A stretch of DNA of 64,000 nucleotides from Bigelowiella natans CCMP2755 (GCA_000320545.1 ADNK01000436.1:1-64000), one strand, 5' to 3'; counted from the stretch's first letter, positions 1 to 12,960 are shown. Notes: generated from the letters alone by a model not told the origin. Numbers and translations: made by a program.

Positions 1-250
1 TAAAAAAAAAGGTTTGCCCGTTTTAAGGAGTTAATGGGGGGGGGTGTCTTCGGGAGGGATGAGGAGGATGATGATGAAAATTTGAAGGGGTCCCGGCACC
101 CCCCCTTTTTCGGGGGTTTTTTAAAAAAAATTTTCGCTGGTGGATTTCCTTCCCCCCCCCCGTCCGGGAAAATCTCCGGTTGATCTTCCCCCCTAAAAAT
201 TTTTTTTTTTTCGAAGCCCGGGGGGGGGGGGGGGGGGGGGGGGGGATGAG
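1..250. other. Degenerate, homopolymer-rich contig end
   Basis: Long runs of A, T, C and G (for example more than 20 G at about 222-245) and no readable coding signal. This looks like a poorly called sequence end rather than biology. The minus-strand gene that begins near 2844 runs into it, so its 3' end is lost. Confidence 0.7.
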
Positions 251-358
251 AAAATGATGGTCATCATCTCGGCAATGAATTTGCTAAGAAATTATTTATC
301 ATGTGACATGACGACTGCTGGCACCACTGACCAACGAAAGATGAAAAGGAAACAAATG

Positions 359-392
<34 letters not shown>

Positions 393-425
393 CGACAACA
401 ACGGAAACAACGACGATGACCACAC

Positions 426-1046
426 CGTTTCTCCCGTGCAGCGATAATCTTTAAGTGCGCTGCATCCTCATGGGAGAGCTGGTTTGGAAGCTTCCCTTTT
501 CCCATCGCGTCGTTGTCGCGAAGCTCCTGCTCAAAGCGCGCCATGTACGCTGATAAACGAATTAATCAGTAAAAATCGCATCATAGCCTATCCCCATCAA
601 AGGATGGCCTCCTCCTCTCTCTTTGCACCCAAAAGACGATGGCAATTGCAGCAGCTTGGAGTCACTCACCGCTGTGCTTGTCGTCCACTCTCCAGTCGTC
701 GCGAATATCTGCCCCCGGGCCCCGAGCGTCTTTGGCAGCCAAATCCGATCTTTGACGTAGGATCAATCATCACAGCAGTTCACAACAATTAACAACAGTC
801 CGCAACAATTAACATTACCCACGTTCCAGCGTCAATATGGACAATGATATTGCAACGTAAAAGAGGGGGTGGGGGGGGGGTGAGGGCAGAAATCGTGGTT
901 TTGCCTCGTTTTCTGTACTGATGGGGGGGAATCTAGCGACAGTGCAAAGCTCCACCCTCATTGGGGGGAGGGGAAGGGTTCGAGGCCGCACGTAATCCTT
1001 TTTGTCTTCTTTTCATACTCATAATGATGTATACGACGTACACATA

Positions 1047-1101
<55 letters not shown>

Positions 1102-1283
1102 AGGGATAATGGAAGGAAGCTACCAACCTGATTATCTGCTGGTCCTTCAAACGCGCCTCCCGCATAAGCTCAGTCTCGTTCAGCTGAGCGCGTAATTCAT
1201 CATCAGTCTCGTGGTTTTTGTCTTGCATTTCGCTGTTGGCGCTCAAGATAATGGTCATGAACACGGTAATAACGACAATGACG

Positions 1284-1318
<35 letters not shown>

Positions 1319-2067
1319 GCGATGAGGTGGTTTAGTTCTTCACGATAGAGCTAATCAAACCTCCGCAGGCATTTCGTATTCCTGGAGCTTCGGTAGCACT
1401 CCCTACAATGCCATGATCAAGTGTACCACAACAGAGTAGGAAGAGAAGAAGAAGAAGAAGAAGAAGAAGAAGAAGAAGAAGCGTGGATAATGGGTGTGTG
1501 TGTGTGTGTGTGCCCTGTCCCCTGCATATGTGCTGTCTCCCCTTGTGCCCGCTTCATGCTGCGGCCGCCCCCCGGCGACTAACTTCATACATTGCAGGAT
1601 ATAATACAGATGCTGCTGCTGATGGTAGTGGTGGTGATGACTAAGAACGATGGCGGCGATGACGACGATGTTGATAGTAACAACATAGCAAGTACCTTTC
1701 GACGTAAAGTGGCTATACGCGATTGAGTGAAATGTGGGGCATCGTCCTCCTAAAAGAAAAAGTTACATCACACAAAGAGGAAAACGTCAGTCTGTTTGAA
1801 TATCTTTTATTCATTTGGAGCAACTGCTCAACGCTCCCTCTCAACGCGGAAAAGAAAGCCCCTGACCGCCTCTGGTCGAGAAGGCGAGGATGAGGTGGAG
1901 GAGGAGGAGGAGCATTGGAAAAAAATCATAACAATTGATGACATTGTAGTGCGGAAAGTATGACTTCTATGATGTGATACAGCCTTGACTATGTTCCAGA
2001 GAAGATCAATTGGCATCTTTGCCATCGATTTTTTACAGATCATTATCTATATCATCCATCAATCATA

Positions 2068-2100
<33 letters not shown>

Positions 2101-2304
2101 TTATACATTTTACCCTGGCTTTTCCCATTTGTTCCCGAGTCATCTCTGTTGCGCGCTCCGCTATATCTTCCCACGCAACATGCTCACTTTGCGCTCGAAA
2201 GGGGGTTCCTCGCAGCACATCGTTCAATACGATGCTCTAATATGCAGAAGACCACGACACATGGCGTGATATACATCATAAAGACGATCAGCGGAGGAGT
2301 AGGG

Positions 2305-2346
<42 letters not shown>

Positions 2347-2349
2347 TAA

Positions 2350-2381
<32 letters not shown>

Positions 2382-2844
2382 AGAAGAAGGAGAAAAAGAG
2401 AAAGCAAAATAATAATCAAAACGACAGTTATTTGTCTGGAAATTTTTGTGTGCAAATGCGGAGACAATATAATCATATCTACATGGCGTCCGGCCGGAGT
2501 CGTTCGATTATCGTCGTGAATTCCGGTTTCCGATAACAATGAGCGTCTTGATGGCGTAATTGATGACCCTCGTGGCGGCATGCTTCTTTGTGGTGTAGTT
2601 CCTCCCGTCCTTGGTAGACGCGGCGATCTAGACGGTGGGGGGGGAGGCCCCCTCTGCCCTGAATCCTTGGGAGAAGGCCTTGATGGCGGACGTGGCTGCT
2701 TTTCGAGAGGAGGCGCTGCCTCGTCACAGAATTGAAATTCAAAATCATTACTCATTTCACTTTCCTCACGACTCGCGCTCCTTGTTGGCGTTGACGAGAG
2801 CTCCCTAGGCTTATTCGGGGGCAGCCGCAGCACCCGCCTCCGCC
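426..2844 (-). CDS. Coiled-coil/disordered protein, unknown function, partial (3' end missing)
   Basis: I do not recognise this protein. Exons in transcript order are 2844-2483, 2236-2114, 2046-1981, 1749-1696, 1402-1361, 1183-1128, 749-670 and 549-426. Each lies between AG and GT on the minus strand and their phases join without a stop. The first exon encodes about 120 residues rich in Pro, Ser and Arg. The rest is charged and helical, with stretches such as LNETELMREARLKDQQIIR and FEQELRDNDAMGKGK that look like coiled coil. Upstream exons with the start codon should lie in 2850-3200 but were not resolved. The last exon ends in a GT donor at 425, so the gene continues into the degenerate contig end. 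A cytoskeletal or ciliary role is possible from composition only. Confidence 0.6.
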
Positions 2845-3557
2845 CTGAGTTAAAAGTCATCAGAATTATGCGATTGGAGAGTGAGAAAAGGAGAGCGCCT
2901 ACCACTGTGGTTTACATCAGGGAGATGACGATGGATCACAAGGATGAAGAGGGAGAGGGAGGCGAGCAGATTTAGCTCAAGCACCGTCCCGCACCGAGAC
3001 CGTCTCTTTTTCTCGGGGCAGAAAAGAAACGTCAGCAGCAGCATCAGGAAGGCGAATATGGAGAGGCTTCCTCCATTGTCGCGCCATCGTCGTTCCATTA
3101 TTATCGTCTCACCCCTCCCGCCCCCTTCGCTTCAGCAACACCCTCTTAAAGCATGGGGCCGATCGTTCCGACACCGAAGACTGGGTCCGACGACCAGGGC
3201 CTAAATACGAGTGATTTCTTACGTGCGACAACCGATAATCCTGTCGTACTTCTAAATCGCACTCCGACATCTACTGTCGAATATACGACATGGATTTAGA
3301 GTCGAATATGGTGAGAAATACCATGTATTTTTCCGAATATTTTCAGTCCTGGTTTTGAGGCAGCAAGCATCTTAACATGCACAGCGGCGCCGAGGCAGCC
3401 CAGGGCCCCGGAAAGATCGAGAGGGGTGATGAAGAGCTGGACGACGAGGGGAAGAGGATGAAAAAGGAGGAGGAAGATGAGGATGAGGATGAGGAAGTAG
3501 AAAATTTAGGCAATCACTTATATTCTTATTGTCCTACCAACAAGTACTTGTACGTCT

Positions 3558-4495
3558 ATGACACTGCAAAACTCAAGAATAAAAGTGCTCGGAAACGAGG
3601 AGCCCACAGAGGTGAGGATTCTTTATGTCAGCTGTCATATTAAAATATGTACTTCCCACCACCTAATTCTATAATGATAAAAATCCAAAGAGTCCCGTGA
3701 TCTCTCCACCTGGCAGAAGACTCTGAAACACTCCGAAACGAAGATCTCCGCCTCAATATCGGCTCTTCTGCGGAACAAAGCGAGAGATAATCCAAAAAGA
3801 AGACTTGAGAAGCTCATTGAAATAAAGCGATGGATGGATCGTACCATAATTGATGCTAGCCGAAAAATTGTTGACGAGAATTACGCTGATTGGACGGGTA
3901 GCGAATCTTACAAGACCCTTAGCATTATTGAAGATAGTTTATGATGTTGGCGGTGCTGTAGTGGTGCTGAGGTGGGTGGTGATGATGATTAATGACTCAA
4001 CGGGGGGGGTTGAGATGGTTGAACCCCACAATAATATTTATTTCTTGCTATTTCATAAGCGCATGCTCAGAAATATGATTCCTTTTCAAAATGTCAATAT
4101 GCGCTTCGAGGACACAGAAGAGTCTTGGATTATTTCTTTTCTTATCTAATATGTGTTTCCAGGTGTCGGGACGTCCATGCCAGCGGACGAGCGCAAGTTT
4201 AAGCCGATAAATTGTGGAGGCAGAGCAGGGGGAACGAAATGTCGCATGAATTATTACAAATGTTTATAAGATGCATGGAGTTAGAAAGCACAGATGAATG
4301 TCATAGAGAATAATTTCTAGCTGCATATCATTAACATTTAGAAGGGTGTCCATGCTTATTGAACCGTCCGTCAATATATTTGATATTCCACTGACTCTTT
4401 TCACATTTAGAAGCGACATAAGCTCTTTTGGTTTCTTTCTTCTTCATTTTTTTAAAACCTTTTTTCTAGTATTCTTGAATTCGTGCGTTCGTTAT

Positions 4496-4544
<49 letters not shown>

Positions 4545-4791
4545 TCTCTCTCCCTCTCTCTTTGTGTGTGTGTGTGTGTGTGTTTGCCAGTTATGCATGA
4601 AGGACTAGTATTCAAGCTCGCAACCGACCCCAAGATAGAGGTATGTGGGCGACCTACAAATGCTATTTCAAGGCGTTTTGCCTTTCCCTTCGCATGATTA
4701 TCGTTCCTAAAATGCAGCGCACTCTCCGTTCCTACTACTTTCATCATCCACATCATTCACATCATCACGAGCACCTAGTCATTACTATCAC

Positions 4792-4823
<32 letters not shown>

Positions 4824-5523
4824 TACATTCGAACGTGTGGTGAGTGTGTCTCACCTCTACACTGAGCAGGGTCGATATTTATATGGCGGTGAGACGGCAG
4901 ACCTTTCCCTTGCAGCTAAAGGAGCGCGAGGAGAGCTGCATGGATCGAATTCCTTCTTCCAGGTAGCGTGTGCGAACAGAAGGAAGGATGCAATGATCTC
5001 TATTAGCAGCTTGGTTGTCGTCGTCATTGGCATTGAAAATTGCTGTTTTTTGCAGTTTTTCCTCGAGAAGGAAATTCCCATCCAAGTGCCATTGCAGACA
5101 GTGATTGATTACCGTGGCTTCCGTAATAACTTAAGTCATCGTTAGCAATAGCAGTAGTAGCAGTGGTAGCAGTAATAGAAACTCGTTCTTATTGTAATAT
5201 TGCCATCATCTTCATCATCTTCATCATCATCATCATCATCAATCAACCATTGCCAACCATCAACCAGGTCTTGTGGCAATGCCCGTCTTTCCTATTCAGC
5301 GCGGCCAAACTCTCGTATACGGATCCGAAGATGCAGGGGCGACGGTGAGAAACTCCGACTCGGAATTCGAGAAATGGATGGCGCAGGCGGCCAGGAGATT
5401 CAGCCTAGCACGCCATAATGTCCATGGCAAGATGCTCTACACTGGGGGGGACGTGGAGGGGCATCGAGTTCTTGACGAGGATGGGAAGAACCAATATTGT
5501 GAGAGAGGAAGAATGATAATGAC

Positions 5524-5557
<34 letters not shown>

Positions 5558-5623
5558 CTGAAGAAGCAACTTGGAACTAATTTATGGATGGTGATTCTAC
5601 ACGCCTTGGAGGCTGGGAAATAA

Positions 5624-5666
<43 letters not shown>

Positions 5667-5686
5667 TTGTTCGTGGTAATTGCAAC

Positions 5687-5739
<53 letters not shown>

Positions 5740-8700
5740 TGTGTGTGTTCTACATACAACTTCATACCTTTATTGCAAGAAACATCATCATCATCATCAT
5801 CATCATCATCATAGCGACCTGTTCCATCATTAGATATGATTGATCTCGCTCGCTGGGCGCCCCCCGAGGACCCCCGCGAAACAGGCCATCTAGGCTACAA
5901 GAGCAGCTCGATATTCTTCCGGCTCCTCCGCCCTGAGTTCCTCCAGAGCCTCGCGATCATGAGCGGCGGAGGAGGAGGTGGAGGAGGAGGAGGAGGAGGA
6001 GGAGGCGGCGGCAACAGCGACATGACCCCTCTCAGCTCCGACACTCTCTCAGGATGGGGCCTCCATCAGAACCCTGTGCACGGAAGGCGCCTCCGCGCCG
6101 CAACACGGTTCCTGTGCACGAGGGTTGTGGCGATGGTGGTGAAGTACCTGAACAGCATCGCAGGCCGACTCCGCTACCGCAGCTCAGTGCCCAGAGACCT
6201 GGCCGATGCGAGTCAGCTGCATTGGCCCGACACGGTGCTCATCTGCGGCGCTCTGCACAGGTTCGGCCTGCCCATGCGCCATCTGGGGCTGATATGGCGG
6301 CACGAGGACCTCAAGGACTTCTTCCTCAGGCAGCGAGTGCTAGCGGAAATCCTTTGCCGCGCCCACAAACACTACCTTAGGAAGCACGTTCTCCGAAAGA
6401 CGACCCTCCCGAATCTTCCCGCCGCATTAGCATCCTACATGCGCTGCGTGTGTGGCTCTGAGCCGGAGAAGGCCCGGGCGTTCTGGGATCAGATCGGAAT
6501 GGATGTCTTTGAGAGCTTCGGCGTCTCGAAGTTCCTCATCACCGACGAAGATTGGACTGATTTGATTTCAATGGTAGATGAAGAAGAGGAAGAAGAAGCA
6601 GGAGGAGGAGGAGGAGGAGGCAATGATAGAAAACAAGATGCCGATGGGGACAGCGGTGAAGGAGTTGACGTCGCAGCATCAGAGAAGGATAATATCATTC
6701 AGCTCTCTGACATCAAACGCCCAGCAAGAGACATCATCGAGCGGCTCTATGTGAGAGAAATGCGCCAGCAGCGAGAAAGAGGAAGAGGAGGAGGAGGAGG
6801 AGGAGGAGGAGGGGAGAGAAGCTTGAATTCAGATGATGTAGTTAAAGGAGTTGAGATTGGATGGCTGCGGGGCAAGATGCAAGCAGCTAGAAGGATTAGA
6901 GACGAGAGGAGCCTGACAATGACAGTGATGCGTCGCAACTCATTTGAGGCCAAAGTACGGGGGAGGGCTCTTCTCAGAGAGGCAAAGAAGCGCAGTGTTG
7001 TCATGGAAATACGTGATCTAATAGAAAACGACCTTACTTCCGGTGCGGTGTTCAGAAAGATCTGCTCAAAGCTTGGTTTAGACCCGAAAACTTCTGAGGA
7101 GCATATAAGATCCAAGTTCTGGTGCATACACCTGCTTCGCTACGGCCATCCTGCAAGATTTAGATGGTGGTGGGACGAGGGGGAGGAGGAGCAGGAGAAG
7201 ATGACGACGAAAGGCGTCAATCATCATGCAGCACCACTCATTCTTCTTCCAGGCCAGACCGAAACGCGCAGGCACTTAGCTCTGGTACTTCGATACGCCT
7301 TCGCATGCTCGGGGATCGAGACCTCCTCCATGAGGCGAAAGGGATCCTGGATGAACCGACTCTTGGCATGGACGCGTACAGACAAAATCCCGGGCTTCCA
7401 GTCACCACCTGCTGAAAAACTGCTGCTCGCCGAAGGGGGGGGAGGAGGGGGGGGGGGCGATGGTTCGGGGGAGGCGCTCATTGGCCAGGTGGTGCGTGTC
7501 AAGCATGCCGACATCGTCGAGTGGGCAGAAATGAAGCTAAACATCGAGGCTGCTAGGCTGCTGTTGCCGCCAGCACAAAAGGAGCTGGGGAAGGAAGAGG
7601 AGGGGGGGGGCGGAAAGGGAGGGGAGGTTGGACGGGGGAAGGAGAGCAAATGGAAGCTGTGTTGGGATGCCGTGTGTAAAGAGCAACACATCGCCCGCGC
7701 CCTAGAGAGGCTGCAGCGGCTCGAAGTCTCCGGAGGAGCCCCTGCAACGGAAGAAATGAAAGATTTGTCCATAATGCTTCGGAACCTACATCACTTGGGC
7801 CAGCAGCCATGGCTGCACACGGGGAAGAAGCGCGAAGGCGGTGGCGACATCGCGTATAGGATCGCAACCCTCTTATCTCTTTTCATTCGCTGGAGGGAAA
7901 AAGAAGTGAGGAGGGAGCGGGGGGGGGGGGTATGAGAAGAAAGATAAGGAGGAGGAGGAGGAAGGAGGAGGAGATGTCGAAGAGAGAGAACAAGATGATA
8001 AAGAGGAGGAGGAGCATGCTTCATCGTCATCATCATCATCATCATCATCAAACTCAGTGGTAGACAAGCACTTGGCGTCGATCTCCCGTGATCTTATGAA
8101 GAGGTTCATTATTGGGCTATGCCCCCTCCTAGACAGATTAGACCTTGATTCCTGCTCGCAGCTCTCCCACCGCCACCACCCACGCGGCTTAGAACTCCTC
8201 CACAATCTCCGCTACCTCGCTCTCTCAAACACCGGTATCACGGCGCTCCCATCGAGCGCCATCAAAGGGCTCGGTGGAAAGCTTGAGAGGCTGGAGGTGA
8301 TGCACTGCGAGGAGCTGCGCGCATTGCCAGAGAACATCGGGCAGCTACAAGCGCTCCGAGTTCTCAACTTGGACGCTTGCCAACTGACAAGCATACCCGA
8401 CTCCGTGAGCGGAATGAAATCCCTGCAGCAGCTAGCCCTCGGCTACAACCGCATCCAGTCCCTTCCCGAAACGATCGGTGAGATGAAGAGCCTCGAGCTC
8501 CTCGAGGTTCAGCAAAACCGCCTCCAAAGTCTCCCGAAATCCCTGGGCAAGCTTTCGCAGCTGAAGATTTTGTGGGCGTCTGAGAACAAGTTGAGATCCC
8601 TCCCTAGTGAGGTAGGAAAGCTGGGGCTGCTCACCGACGTGGACTTGGTTCATCTTTAGTAGTAGTAGTAGTAGTAGTAGTCTTAGTTGTGTGATATCGT

Positions 8701-9623
8701 GGCATTAGTAGCAGCAGCGTTGGAAGATTGGATGATGATGATGATGATGGTTGTGATAGTGATGAATGACGGGGTTAGGTGACGAGCAGAAGCGGGATGC
8801 GAAGAGAATAGTTTTCGCGTTGTTGCTTGAAATTGGTCTTCAACGCTCATTTTCTCCTCCTCCTCCTCCTCCTCCCTCCCCGACCATATTCCTTCCTCGC
8901 TGCTAGCAACAAAATCAAATTTCAAGTCTCCCCACGGACATCATAAGCCTGACATCCCTAGAGTCCCTTCAGGTAGAAGTAGTAGTAGTAGTAGTAGTAG
9001 TGGTAGTAGTAGACTGTTGGTGGTACCTGAGCGATGCTGTAGCACATTCCTCTCGGAATGCATTCCCACCCCAACAGCATGCATTGTTGTGGTTTGTGAT
9101 GATGCCTTGCCTGCTCTGTTGCGTTCGATAGATATCAAAGAACAACCTGCGAAGCTTACCGAAGAACATTGGGGGGCTGAAGAAGCTCAAGTACCTGCGA
9201 GCCGTAAAGAACCAGCTTGTGGACGTTCCCGCGACGATAGCAGAGCTGCAGCATCTGGAGACCCTTTGGCTAAGTGAAAACTTGCTTGAATCTGTTCCGA
9301 CTCACATCGCATCTCTTAAAAGGCTGAGGAACCTGCGCTTGTGCTCGAATTCCTCTCTGAAGCGTGTCCCTTTCGATAGCATCGCGCAGCTTCCGTCTCT
9401 GAGAGAAATAACGTTGGACGAGCCTCACCACAGCGAATTTGCGGATGCCCTGCGACGCACAGAGCCGTTGAAAACTATAGAAAAGACCGCCGAGAGCAGC
9501 AGCAGCGGCGGCAGGCTGCGTCTCTTGGTTCTCAGCGAGGATAGCAAAGATGCTAAGACTCCTGAGATACCGACCGATATTCACATGCATGCATCCTACG
9601 AGGCAGGAGATCACGCGGAGTAG
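3558..9623 (+). CDS. CLU-domain/leucine-rich repeat fusion protein
   Basis: Exons: 3558-3611 (tentative), 3717-3897, 4163-4240, 4591-4640, 4870-4962, 5056-5122, 5268-5498, 5834-8647, 8907-8972, 9132-9623; about 1374 aa. Residues about 30-290 resemble the CLU domain of clustered mitochondria (Clu/FMT) proteins: FKPINCGG then AGGTK, EGLVFKLATDP, YLYGGE, VIDYRGFRLVAMPVFPIQ, DVEGHRVLDEDGK and FFRLLRPEF. Residues about 370-480 match the CLU-central pattern (ALHRFGLPMRHLGLIW, RAHKHYLRKHVL). From about residue 1030, roughly eleven LRRs of the LxxLxLxxNxLxxLP type follow. Polyglycine and acidic linkers separate the parts. CLU and LRR halves are in different frames, meeting in a 12-G run at 7919-7930; one G fewer joins them. 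Clu proteins bind mRNA for mitochondrial biogenesis; LRRs imply a protein-binding tail. The donors at 4241 (GTCGCA) and 8648 (GTTCAT) are unusual. An upstream acidic ORF from 3377 may be part of the 5' end. Confidence 0.8.
4498..4583. repeat. Compound (CT)n(GT)n microsatellite in an intron
   Basis: An uninterrupted CT run passes into a GT run and ends 7 nt before the acceptor of the exon at 4591. It therefore forms the pyrimidine tract of that acceptor. Confidence 0.9.
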
Positions 9624-10154
9624 AAATGTGCAGCATGAACATGATTGAAGAAGAATGATTAGCATCCGATTCCTGACTGTTATTCGTCCGCCGTTTGGAT
9701 TCATGAGAGGAACATGGCTGTGGTGCGATCCAATAGGGCGCGCTGCGGCGTCGCGTTTTAACTTAGTAAACGACAAATAGCTAGCAAGCTGTCTATCATG
9801 TGTTGGTCATGCTCGCTTCGTACATGGTGGTAGCTAACGTTGTGCTTCGAATTTGCGATCGGCATGCACAGCACAATGTCCATTGCTGGCACCAGATATC
9901 GAAGAAAGAGCGAGGCCCTCTAGCCCTGTAGACATGGCATCCTAGCATCCAAAACGATTATGCTTTTCACGTGTGCTAGTGCTTACATACGCATGGATGC
10001 AACCAAGCAAGGCCAGCTATTGTCTCGAGAATTTAATAGTTTATGACACGGCAGCAGCTACATGACATAAACTATAGCAAGATGCGATACACACAGTCAT
10101 CTTCTCGCTGCCGGGGTTCGATCAGTGTTCTATACGACGTACTTCCTGTTTACT
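9624..10154. other. Gap between convergent genes
   Basis: No splice-bounded coding signal was seen. The stretch separates the 3' ends of the CLU/LRR gene (+) and the 479-aa gene (-), so it should hold both polyadenylation sites. No clear AATAAA was noted. Confidence 0.5.
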
Positions 10155-12473
10155 TCAGCTGGTGGTGCTACTCGCAATAGAGCTCCGAAGGGGCTTTCGT
10201 GGCACAGCAATTGGCCTCTTCTTGTGCCTCTGTCCTCGAATCTGGTTTTCAGCTGAGAATCGCTTCCTAGTTACTTTTCTTGCAATGGATTCGTCATCGT
10301 TAGGTGCGGGTGGCGATAGCTGGAACGATGAAGAAATCCGACAACAAGCAGCAGCAGTAGGATACACATTGCGTCTGCCATTTCCAACGCTGCTAGTCCT
10401 TTCGCAATTTCTCTTTCCATCGAAAAGGCTGCCGATAACCTCATTATCTATCTGTACAGGGTCGTTGTCTATATTTTTGGAAGCATTAGCGCCACCTTCA
10501 TTGTAGACGATATTATCATTATCAAGAATGCGCTCCCGCCTACTTCCCCTTTTCCTCGTGGTGCTAATAGCGGTCGCTACCCTTCTACTTTTCTGGCAAC
10601 AAGCTCCTTCCATAACCGATATTCTCGGTGCTGTCGAATTTGCATCATCACGTAACGATTCCACAGCTGCTTTGCTACCATTAGGTACATTGGCAGCTGC
10701 CAAACTCTTGTGTATTTGCTTGATGTTGGCGTGCACACTGCTGCTGCTGCTGCTGAAGCTGTCTTGATTCTTATGGCACTTCGTGAGCTGATTATTACAG
10801 TCAAATGATATACTGGAGTTCCTCTTCTGTTGTTATTGCTGCTGCTTCTGGAGCATCAAGAGCTGCTGGTTTCGCTTGTACGAGACAGGAATTTGCACCC
10901 AAACAGACTCGCCTTCGAAATGGACAAGTCGGACCTCTTTCGTTTCCGGTAGTTTTGCTACGTCTTTCTCTTCCAACCCCAGGTACTTTGCTAGAATCAA
11001 CACCCACAGCTGCTGCCTCCCCCTCTCAGTGATAAACATCTCCCGATGATGGTGTAGCCCGCCTTTTCTACTCCATGCTGCCTGTTCGCTCCCCCCGCAG
11101 AGCTTCACCCGCCGTAATGCCGTAGAGACGTTTGCCCGCCGACTCGCCGCAAGGCCGGCAAAATCGAACCTGGTGCCAAGAGGTGAAGAGGTGGAAAGGG
11201 GAAGAGGGAAGAGGGGGGCATGAAGTTGGGTACCAGGGTATCGAGTAGCATCTTTTTGTTCGTAGTTTCTCGCAAGTATGATTGGAGTAAAGTGTATGAA
11301 TAAGAAAGGCAGTGACGCTAATAGTAATATCGCAGTACCTCCACTGCTACCCCGCGAAATTTGTGATGATATTCTAGACTTAACCCAAACATGACTTAAG
11401 GCTAGGTCACAGGACTATTCTATGCATGCAAGCCTCTTAAATTGTTAACATTCCATTATTAATTTGTGTTTATGCGCATGTGTTTGTGCTTTCCGTACAT
11501 AGCCAAGCTGCCGCAGCTCGCATTAAACGATAGCATAGGAGAGTCCAGCCCAGAAAGCGGAATGAAGGAGCGAGATCGAATGAGGGTCTCATAATGAGCT
11601 CTATCCCCTGGATACAGAACGTATAAATCCTCAAGGTACGGAAAGCGGTCCCCGCTTCGTCGCGATATCTTCACGCGCAGCATGTCCACCTAGCGGCGTG
11701 AAAATTAGCAGGGCCTCAGATTGATTATGGCAGGATAGTGTGGTGATGATGACGAAGAGATATTGGAAACTAAGCCGTGAGTTTGCTGAAAGCGCGGGGG
11801 GCAAGACGACCTGAATCTCATCTGAGGTAAAGGTGACACGTTTGTGTTGATTGTTGCGAACAGGCGTCATCCTGAAGACCAATCCTGCTCCTTTTCTCGG
11901 GGTTGCACGTTTGATTAGGCACCATCTTAACATTGACAAAGACCAAAAACAAATCAGCACTGAGGGAGATAAGACAAGTTGTGGTTCATGCGCGTTGCTA
12001 GGCAGTAATAACCTCCCAATCACGACATTTCGATCGTCAAGAAAACGAACATGCCTCTTGCACAGTTGGCCCCTGCCCCTCCGCTCGGACGACATTGCGG
12101 TGGTGCTCACCCCCTCAGCGATGCACGAGGCGCACAGCGACTCCTTGATCCTCTTCGGGGAGCGAAAGCTCGACGAGGAGGAGGATGCCCAAGTAGTTAG
12201 AGGTGCGACAACGTTTAGTTGTTGTCGCACCTGAAAATGCCTTATTTTCCTTCCAGAAGGACGGACGCTGATGAGGTGATTCTCTTCCGAGAAGGGATGA
12301 CTAAAAATAATTTGGCGGCTCGCAATGGCTCCCCCTCCGGGGCCTCCGTCCTGCCCTCCTGATTGGGATTTCGAGCCCAAGATGGGATTTTTCGCGATAA
12401 CGTTAAAGACGCCCCCCCTCTTGGTTGATGTGCTAGGCCGAGACGTTGTTTGCCAACGTCCGGCATGACACAT
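10155..12473 (-). CDS. Hypothetical protein, 479 aa, four exons
   Basis: Exons are 12473-12111 (ATG), 11689-11499, 11169-10882 and 10752-10155 (TGA). The sum is 1440 nt, exactly 480 codons, and all three introns keep phase. The acceptor at 11170 has a long pyrimidine tract. I do not recognise the protein. It has a serine run and a CASC pair late in exon 1, then SRRSGDRFPYLEDLYVLYPG in exon 2. Exon 3 is the most ordered part (GRQQLWVLILAKYLGLEEKD, VRLVHFEGESVWVQIPVS). The Asn/Ser-rich C-terminus looks disordered. If the last intron is retained, the frame stays open except for one TAA inside a glutamine run, so the intron could be an artefact of a CAA to TAA change. A perfect 12-bp inverted repeat lies inside exon 1. 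Confidence 0.6.
12201..12232. repeat. Perfect 12-bp hairpin, GTGCGACAA family
   Basis: AGGTGCGACAAC at 12201-12212 and GTTGTCGCACCT at 12221-12232 are exact reverse complements around an 8-nt loop. The hairpin lies within the first exon of the 479-aa gene, next to a sequence that resembles a splice acceptor. Related hairpins occur elsewhere in the window. Confidence 0.9.
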
Positions 12474-12940
12474 GGTAGCAAATTAGAGAAAATGGCCTGC
12501 TTTTCAAAATTTCACTGCACAATTGTTAGGTGGATGTCAGGAGCCGAGCTACTCAGGCGCCTGTGCGATTCTCACGAAGACATGTCCCTGATGCACCTTT
12601 TGTTCTCCTGCCAAGGAACGTGCGACATCAGAGACCGTTTTTGGACCAGGATTCGTCACCTGGTGTCTCGTCATCAACCTGATGCCAATGATGAGCGTGG
12701 TCACGTTGCGTGCTTTCTCTGCCATGTCTTCCCATGACAAGTTTTGCCTCGCTTTGGGGGCCACATCTGGTGTCCCTTCGACTGACAAAGAAATCGACAG
12801 GGCTTTCCGTCGAACCATTGTCTTGCTTGACACTTTTGCTGCGGTTCGGCATCCAAGATGCCAGCTTCAGTTCCAATTAATTCACATCTCAACGGCACCA
12901 TCAATCGGCATGCATGCCAATTTCAGGGGATGCGGCTGAT
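12450..12940 (+). mobile_element. Decayed non-LTR retrotransposon fragment (C-terminal RT region)
   Basis: Two plus-strand frames carry text typical of the C-terminal part of LINE-type polyproteins. These are MSLMHLLFSC followed by TCDIRDRFW (the HLLxxC pattern after the reverse transcriptase) and, one frame over, FCLALGATSGVPS. A frameshift near 12720 and the lack of an upstream reverse transcriptase mark it as a remnant. The assignment rests on motif resemblance only. The 5' end overlaps the start of the gene on the other strand. Confidence 0.4.
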
Positions 12941-12960
12941 TTTTTGTGTCCCTCACCAAC

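Noticed and set aside
254-544. ORFs encoding poly-Thr or poly-Cys around a GAC/AAC triplet run
   Set aside because: They are translations of a microsatellite. Only the minus-strand exon at 426-549 has splice sites and phase support.
5836-8051. Minus-strand and alternative-frame ORFs opposite the CLU/LRR exon (for example 7224-7772)
   Set aside because: Shadows of the GC- and purine-rich plus-strand exon, whose frame has clear family motifs.
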